Positions 59,407 through 64,000 of a stretch of 64,000 nt of DNA are shown piece by piece. The position numbers were made by a program, and so were the translations under genes. Within the stretch, counting starts at the first letter, position 1, and every line of letters begins with the position of its first letter. Location of the stretch: IMG/VR virus record IMGVR_UViG_3300042296_000700, positions 1 through 64,000 of that record. One strand, 5' to 3'. This stretch comes from a virus. The notes beneath the pieces were generated by a model. It worked only from the letters and a program-made list of their open reading frames with translations, ran no database searches and was not told where the DNA came from.

Positions 59407-60731
59407 CATCCCCAGATTTTAGACAATATATTGACTTAACCGTCTTTGACACAACACCACAAAAACTGTATGACGATTCCGTAACATACGCACAGACAGC
59501 AATGCCAGAGTTTGACCCACGTATTGGAACAATTGAAGACGCCCTATTGCAGTCAATGTCCTTCGTTGGTGCGGTTCTTGCCACTGGAATCAACAGGCTT
59601 CCAAACGGTTTAATGGAAGGCATTTTGCGTCTTGTTGGATTCACTCGGAACGAAGCAACATTCGCTACAGGTTCAGTACTAATAACAACAAGCATTAACA
59701 CTGGAGCAGTTATTCCTGCTGGCACCGTCGTTACATACGACGTGCTTGACGGGGACATTGTTACCTCTTATCCGTTCGCCACCGATACCGACTTAATCAT
59801 CCCATTAGGTTCAGACAGCGGAACGATTGCCGTTACCGCCACTACAGCAGGAAAGTATCCTTCACTTCTTTCAGGGCAAGCACTGACACTCGTGTCACAA
59901 GTTCAATATGTGTTGACTACAGCATTGACCGCCGACATAGCCGTTGGTACTGACACAGAAACACAAACAGCATACTTTAATCGTGCCTCACAATATCTTG
60001 CATCTTTAAATACGACTCTCGCCACAGCGTCACATATGACAAACTATATTAGTTCAAACTATACTTCTGTTCCAGTTTTTAAAGTCTATGATTTAATGAA
60101 CAGTTCAAACATGTTGTTTGCGACCGCAGACGCACCAGGCTATGTCACCGTTGCTGTCTGCAACACGGACGGTGCTGCTTTAACTACGGACGTCAAAAAT
60201 GAACTTGATGCAGACTTGGAAGACAAGTGTGTTGCTGGGTTGGTTATAGACGTTGTCAACATGCTGAATTTTGGTGTCACAGTAACCATTGCCATAGATG
60301 TTTTGGACGGCTTCACTCCAGCGACAGTTCAAGCAGACGTTGCCACAGTCATTGAGTCATACCTAAGTTATACGGGTTGGGATTTTAGCGAAACAATCAA
60401 CAAAAACATTTTAATTGCCAAAGTGTCTCAAGTTTCTGGCGTAAAATTTGTTTCATCTTTATCTATAAATACAACAAAAACAGCAGGTAGTTTTGTTACT
60501 GGAACTAGTTATACTATTGCTACTGCTGGTACCACAAACTTTACGTTAATTGGCGCAGCAAACAACACTGTTGGCACCGTTTTTACCGCAACTGGTCCTG
60601 GTGCTGGAACTGGCACGGCAACCGCCACTTTCACTACACCCGAAATAGTGAGCAGCGTGGCAACTGGCAACATCACAATTCTTCGCGCTGGCTTAATCCC
60701 AGTTGGAGACGCAGAAGTAACGGTTATCTGA
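59403..60731 (+). CDS. Baseplate J-like protein
   Basis: 442 residues. PDFRQYIDLTVFDTTPQKLYD, RLVGFTRNEATFATGSVLIT and VIPAGTVVTYDVLDG are the family's N-terminal features. Near residues 358-405 there is a Thr/Gly-rich insertion (YTIATAGTTNFTLIGAANN, VFTATGPGAGTGTATA), a module found in many virion proteins. It forms the baseplate wedge. Confidence 0.9.
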   Translation: MTSPDFRQYIDLTVFDTTPQKLYDDSVTYAQTAMPEFDPRIGTIEDALLQSMSFVGAVLATGINRLPNGLMEGILRLVGFTRNEATFATGSVLITTSINTGAVIPAGTVVTYDVLDGDIVTSYPFATDTDLIIPLGSDSGTIAVTATTAGKYPSLLSGQALTLVSQVQYVLTTALTADIAVGTDTETQTAYFNRASQYLASLNTTLATASHMTNYISSNYTSVPVFKVYDLMNSSNMLFATADAPGYVTVAVCNTDGAALTTDVKNELDADLEDKCVAGLVIDVVNMLNFGVTVTIAIDVLDGFTPATVQADVATVIESYLSYTGWDFSETINKNILIAKVSQVSGVKFVSSLSINTTKTAGSFVTGTSYTIATAGTTNFTLIGAANNTVGTVFTATGPGAGTGTATATFTTPEIVSSVATGNITILRAGLIPVGDAEVTVI

Positions 60732-60733
60732 CC

Positions 60734-61969
60734 GTGGGACTAACAGTTAATACCCTTGCATCGGATGATTCAAACTTTCTAGCCTTGACCGTACCTACAG
60801 CATGGACTGTAGTAAATGGTGCACTAGGAATTGACCTCAACGAATACAAGAATGTTGGCTCAGGTTCTTTAAAACTAACCCCAAGTAGTGCTTCTCCTGT
60901 AGTTAGGTTTAACTATGACTTGGCGTCACTCACGGCGATAACGACAGCAGATTTTATTGGCGACAGAGCAGAGTCGTACGTATGGATAAGGGCAACAAAG
61001 AACGTAACTATCACCCCAATGATAACTTTGACTCGCGTAATGGCTGGCACGCCACAAGCGGAGGACATAATCACTGATACGGGCAGTTCAGTAAACATCA
61101 CTTCTGGTGAATGGTATCTCGTACGCACTGACCCTTTTGATATCCCGCTATCTCCCGCGAACGCGCACTATAGGGTTACTTTGCAATATACATTTTCTTC
61201 CCCAGAGTACGCAACAACATTTATTTACATTAACAAGCCTACTATTTATAATCAACTGGCTTTTTTGCGTAACTTTTATGTTATGGATGTTTGGGATTTC
61301 TTGCCCCAAATTTTTATAGACAACGACCTTGAAACGCCACTACCCAGTTATCCGATGATTCGCCTAGCAGAAATTGGTATGTCGGCACATGGCATTCTCT
61401 ATGACCTCGCGCGCGGCTTTCAGTACAACGACATCTCAGAAGGCAAGGATGCGACAGACGCTGAAACATTGAGTCTGCTGGTTGAACCTGACAGAGTTCC
61501 ACGTGAATATATGCCTTGGCTCGCCCAGTTCACAGGAACAAAACTCCTCAACCCTGTCGCTGGTGGTACCCCGTGGGCTAACTTGCCAGCAGGATGGCAA
61601 GGTATTGACGCTATTGACGTAACAGTAGACGCAAACGACTCTGTTGCGTGGGGTGCTCTGCAAGGGTTTGCACCAGAAATTGCTGGTTTGGATGAGTTTT
61701 TCCAATGGCAAATTGAGACTGGATATTACGGTTACGCGGCGGGTTCTATTGCGGCTATTCGTGAGGCTACAAAACGTGTTCTTACTGACACCAAAACATG
61801 CACTATTACTAAACGTTATACGGGTTCACCGTGGAAAATATTGATTGAAACAAAACTTGCGGAGACTCCTGACGCGACGACAGTCGGGCAGTCCATAGAT
61901 GAGATGCTTCAATTAATGGAATTATCTCGCCCACTTGGTGTTTCTCTCACTCACGCCATAATCGCATAG
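60734..61969 (+). CDS. gpI-like baseplate/tail protein
   Basis: 411 residues, GTG start coupled to the baseplate J gene. Residues 1-180 form an N-terminal beta domain. The remainder (ISEGKDATDAETLSLLVEPD, REYMPWLAQFTGTKL, AAIREATKRVLTDTKTCTI, SRPLGVSLTHAIIA) matches tail protein I of P2-like baseplates, which links the wedge to fibres. Confidence 0.8.
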   Translation: MGLTVNTLASDDSNFLALTVPTAWTVVNGALGIDLNEYKNVGSGSLKLTPSSASPVVRFNYDLASLTAITTADFIGDRAESYVWIRATKNVTITPMITLTRVMAGTPQAEDIITDTGSSVNITSGEWYLVRTDPFDIPLSPANAHYRVTLQYTFSSPEYATTFIYINKPTIYNQLAFLRNFYVMDVWDFLPQIFIDNDLETPLPSYPMIRLAEIGMSAHGILYDLARGFQYNDISEGKDATDAETLSLLVEPDRVPREYMPWLAQFTGTKLLNPVAGGTPWANLPAGWQGIDAIDVTVDANDSVAWGALQGFAPEIAGLDEFFQWQIETGYYGYAAGSIAAIREATKRVLTDTKTCTITKRYTGSPWKILIETKLAETPDATTVGQSIDEMLQLMELSRPLGVSLTHAIIA

Positions 61970-62013
61970 TTGTATAGTTGTATACTTAAAGAGTATCTGC
62001 TTAGGAGAATTGA

Positions 62014-63504
62014 ATGACAGCCATACAAACCGACCGTCTTGCACTCTATAAATGGGAAAGCAGCAACGACGAGTTCACCCGCGTGCAGATGAACGACACC
62101 CATGAATCATTAGAATTCTTGGCAGCCAAATTCAGCACTGGTGCAGGAGCGCCAACATCAAGCACCACCGCAGATACTAAAGCATTCTACTGGGATACAA
62201 CAAGTGGTTCCTTATATTTCCGTGGAATAGTGGTCGGTGGCGTTGCCCCAACGTGGACACAACTCTCTCACAGTTACGCCACAGCAACACAGATACAAAA
62301 TACTACGGCGACTGCTGGTAGTGGCGTAAGCCTTGCTCGCGCCAACCATGTTCACTCAGTTGAAACAGCAACAGCCGTTGACATCAACGCTGCTTCGGGT
62401 ACTGGTAGCGGCACTGCTCTTGCTCTGGCTAACCACACACACAAAATCCCACCACTATTTATTACCGATGCGATGATTTCTAATACTGCGGCTATCGCAT
62501 CAACAAAAATTAGTGGCGCTGTTGCTTCTGCCACATCGTGGGCGACTGCACGAACAATCAACTTGGCGGGAGATTTAACTGGTTCTGTTTCCATTAACGG
62601 AACTGCAGACGTCACGCTTACAGCAGTTGTTGTTGACGAAAGCCATGCTCACGCATCCCAATATCAGCCTGTTGACGCCGACTTGACGGCGCTTGCAGCA
62701 CTCGCCACTACAGGAATGGTTACGCGAACCGCAGCAAACACTTATGTTCCAAGAACAATAGTCGTTTCTGGTACTGGTTTAACTATCACAAACGCAGACG
62801 GTGTTAGCGGAAACCCGACTATTGCTATTGCTACTGCTACATTAGCAACAGCAAACACTCTTGTTTTGCGTGACGGTACTGGTAGTTTTACTGCAGGAAC
62901 CATCACTGCTGCTCTCGCTGGCAACGCAAACACTGCCACAAAATGGGCTGCGACGCGGACAATCACTCTTTCAACTGATGCCACTGGTTCGGTAACTTTT
63001 GATGGTTCCGCTAACGCCACTTTGGCTATAACGGTAACTAACGCTGCACAAGCAACAAAACTTACTACCGCCCGCACAATCAGTCTCGGCGGTGATGCCT
63101 CTGGTTCAGTGTCTTTTGACGGAAGCAGCGCAACGAACACCATTACTGCGACTGTCGCTACGGCTACTGCTCTGCGTACTGCTCGTACGTTTACTTTTAC
63201 TGGTGATGTTGCTACAACGAACGCTGGTACGACCGATGTTACTGCGTCGTTTGACGGTTCGGCTGCACCTACATTTAACCTTAAAATCAAGAACGACAGT
63301 CACACACACAATACTCAGCACTACACCGAAACAGAAATTAACAGCGCAAAGTTGTACCAATACGGAAATACAACATCTGGACAAGGTGTCGGACTTCCAT
63401 CCGATGCGGCACGCACAACACCACGAGTATATGTTCAGGCAACAGAACCGACATACCCTGCTGGTCAAGTAGCCGTAACTGGTGACATCTGGTTCCAAAT
63501 CTAA
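62014..63504 (+). CDS. Tail fibre protein with beta repeats
   Basis: 496 residues after AGGAG. From about residue 170 it has four repeats of the type TART-I-L-GD-TGSV-DGSA-T. It has HxH motifs (HVH, HTH, HAH, HTH), like those that bind metal in long tail fibres. The C-terminus YVQATEPTYPAGQVAVTGDI looks like a tip. It probably recognises the host surface. Confidence 0.88.
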   Translation: MTAIQTDRLALYKWESSNDEFTRVQMNDTHESLEFLAAKFSTGAGAPTSSTTADTKAFYWDTTSGSLYFRGIVVGGVAPTWTQLSHSYATATQIQNTTATAGSGVSLARANHVHSVETATAVDINAASGTGSGTALALANHTHKIPPLFITDAMISNTAAIASTKISGAVASATSWATARTINLAGDLTGSVSINGTADVTLTAVVVDESHAHASQYQPVDADLTALAALATTGMVTRTAANTYVPRTIVVSGTGLTITNADGVSGNPTIAIATATLATANTLVLRDGTGSFTAGTITAALAGNANTATKWAATRTITLSTDATGSVTFDGSANATLAITVTNAAQATKLTTARTISLGGDASGSVSFDGSSATNTITATVATATALRTARTFTFTGDVATTNAGTTDVTASFDGSAAPTFNLKIKNDSHTHNTQHYTETEINSAKLYQYGNTTSGQGVGLPSDAARTTPRVYVQATEPTYPAGQVAVTGDIWFQI

Positions 63505-63509
63505 TAGCC

Positions 63510-63704
63510 ATGGGAACTTCACGAGTATTTTTTGATGGTGAATGGAAGCACATTCTGAATGCCTATGCGTGGCATGACGGCTGGGTTCAGGTAAAAGCAC
63601 TCCGCGTCATGGGTGATAGTGGATGGGTTCAAATCCAATTTGAAAACTCAACTGCTATTGCACCAATTGAAGAATGGCGCACAATGTTGGCGATGGCGGC
63701 GTGA
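63510..63704 (+). CDS. Small fibre-associated protein
   Basis: 64 residues, Trp-rich with two GWVQ motifs (HDGWVQVKALRVMGDSGWVQI). This pattern is common in short proteins after tail fibre genes, perhaps a tip or fibre chaperone. Assigned by pattern and place only. Confidence 0.6.
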   Translation: MGTSRVFFDGEWKHILNAYAWHDGWVQVKALRVMGDSGWVQIQFENSTAIAPIEEWRTMLAMAA

Positions 63705-63705
63705 C

Positions 63706-64000
63706 ATGTCTGATTTACAAAAGATTGATATTCAACTTGATATTGCTTTAACTTTAAGGCTCGTGTTGGCATTGATGGGATTTATGGCTTTTTCACAAAA
63801 CAGCATGATTATTCCAGGGTTTTTTGCACTCGTCGCTGTCGGTTTTGTTCTTTTTCATATGCTTGTAGGTGTTTATGTTGAGCATAAGCACATGTATCTT
63901 GCCGCTATGTGTATGTGGGCTAGTGCGAGTGTCGCAACCGCTGTTCATGGAGAGGCGGTTTGGCTTACTGTTTTGTTTGCCTGTTTATATTTATACGAAA
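63706..64000 (+). CDS. Membrane protein, cut by right window edge
   Basis: 98 residues visible, beginning MSDLQKIDIQLDIALTLRLV. Four hydrophobic segments are seen (ALTLRLVLALMGFMAF; IPGFFALVAVGFVLFHMLVG; AAMCMWASASVA; VWLTVLFACLYLY). It follows the fibre genes; a holin or other lysis membrane protein is possible, but no end and no endolysin are in view. Confidence 0.6.
   Translation, partial: MSDLQKIDIQLDIALTLRLVLALMGFMAFSQNSMIIPGFFALVAVGFVLFHMLVGVYVEHKHMYLAAMCMWASASVATAVHGEAVWLTVLFACLYLYE

Overview
This window is an internal 64 kb piece of a tailed, contractile-tail bacteriophage (myovirus) genome. A gene runs off each end, so the genome is longer. Virion genes seen directly include an HK97-fold capsid, portal, HK97-type prohead protease, large terminase, contractile sheath, tail tube, tape measure, gp25-like wedge, baseplate J and gpI-like proteins, and a repeat-containing tail fibre. 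The host is most likely an actinobacterium: there is a WhiB-type iron-sulfur regulator, a ThyX thymidylate synthase, -10 boxes of TANNNT type, and two promoters placed so that the mRNA would be leaderless or nearly so. Base composition is moderate, not the very high GC of Streptomyces or Mycobacterium. A low-GC (for example aquatic) actinobacterial host is my inference, not shown by the sequence.

Layout. (1) 1-15266, minus strand: DNA metabolism, regulation and accessory genes. They include a CoA-transferase-family enzyme, ParB-like protein, RuvC-like nuclease, HNH protein, a small-terminase-like HTH protein, primase-helicase, ThyX, WhiB, many small unknowns, a GNAT-like protein, a histone-deacetylase-superfamily enzyme, a Cys-based phosphatase and a 21-residue membrane peptide. 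One tRNA-Pro lies on the plus strand near the left edge. (2) 15343-19621, plus strand: a promoter, a small basic protein, a probable beta-rich surface protein, class II ribonucleotide reductase and a sulfotransferase. (3) 19622-41951, minus strand: head operon. Read in transcription order it has a small membrane protein, portal-MuF fusion, thioredoxin, prohead protease, acidic proteins, a run of very large modular proteins, major capsid, SNase-like nuclease and a Cys-rich protein. (4) 42020-64000, plus strand: large terminase, Rad52-like annealing protein, RecB/Cas4-like nuclease, a PAPS-reductase-like/ParB-like pair resembling IbrA/IbrB, an Arg-rich protein, neck genes, sheath, tube, frameshifted tail chaperone, tape measure, baseplate, fibre and a membrane protein cut by the window edge. 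Regions 3 and 4 diverge from a 68-bp gap that holds a perfect 9-bp-arm palindrome.

The most unusual part is 22328-35511. Between protease and capsid lie large proteins with a shared Cys signature (RCPxG...TD...C) and long Arg/Pro/Ala-rich linkers, joined to different C-terminal domains. One ends in a HipA/PI4K-like protein kinase fold, one in what looks like a pseudokinase copy of it, and one in a domain shared with the GNAT-like protein at 12526. Their position suggests virion proteins, possibly injected effectors. The phage also encodes a deacetylase-like enzyme, a phosphatase and a sulfotransferase, so it may both add and remove host modifications; this is inference. No gap longer than 300 bases lacks a gene. 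I saw no integrase, CRISPR array, insertion sequence, DNA polymerase or recognisable endolysin.
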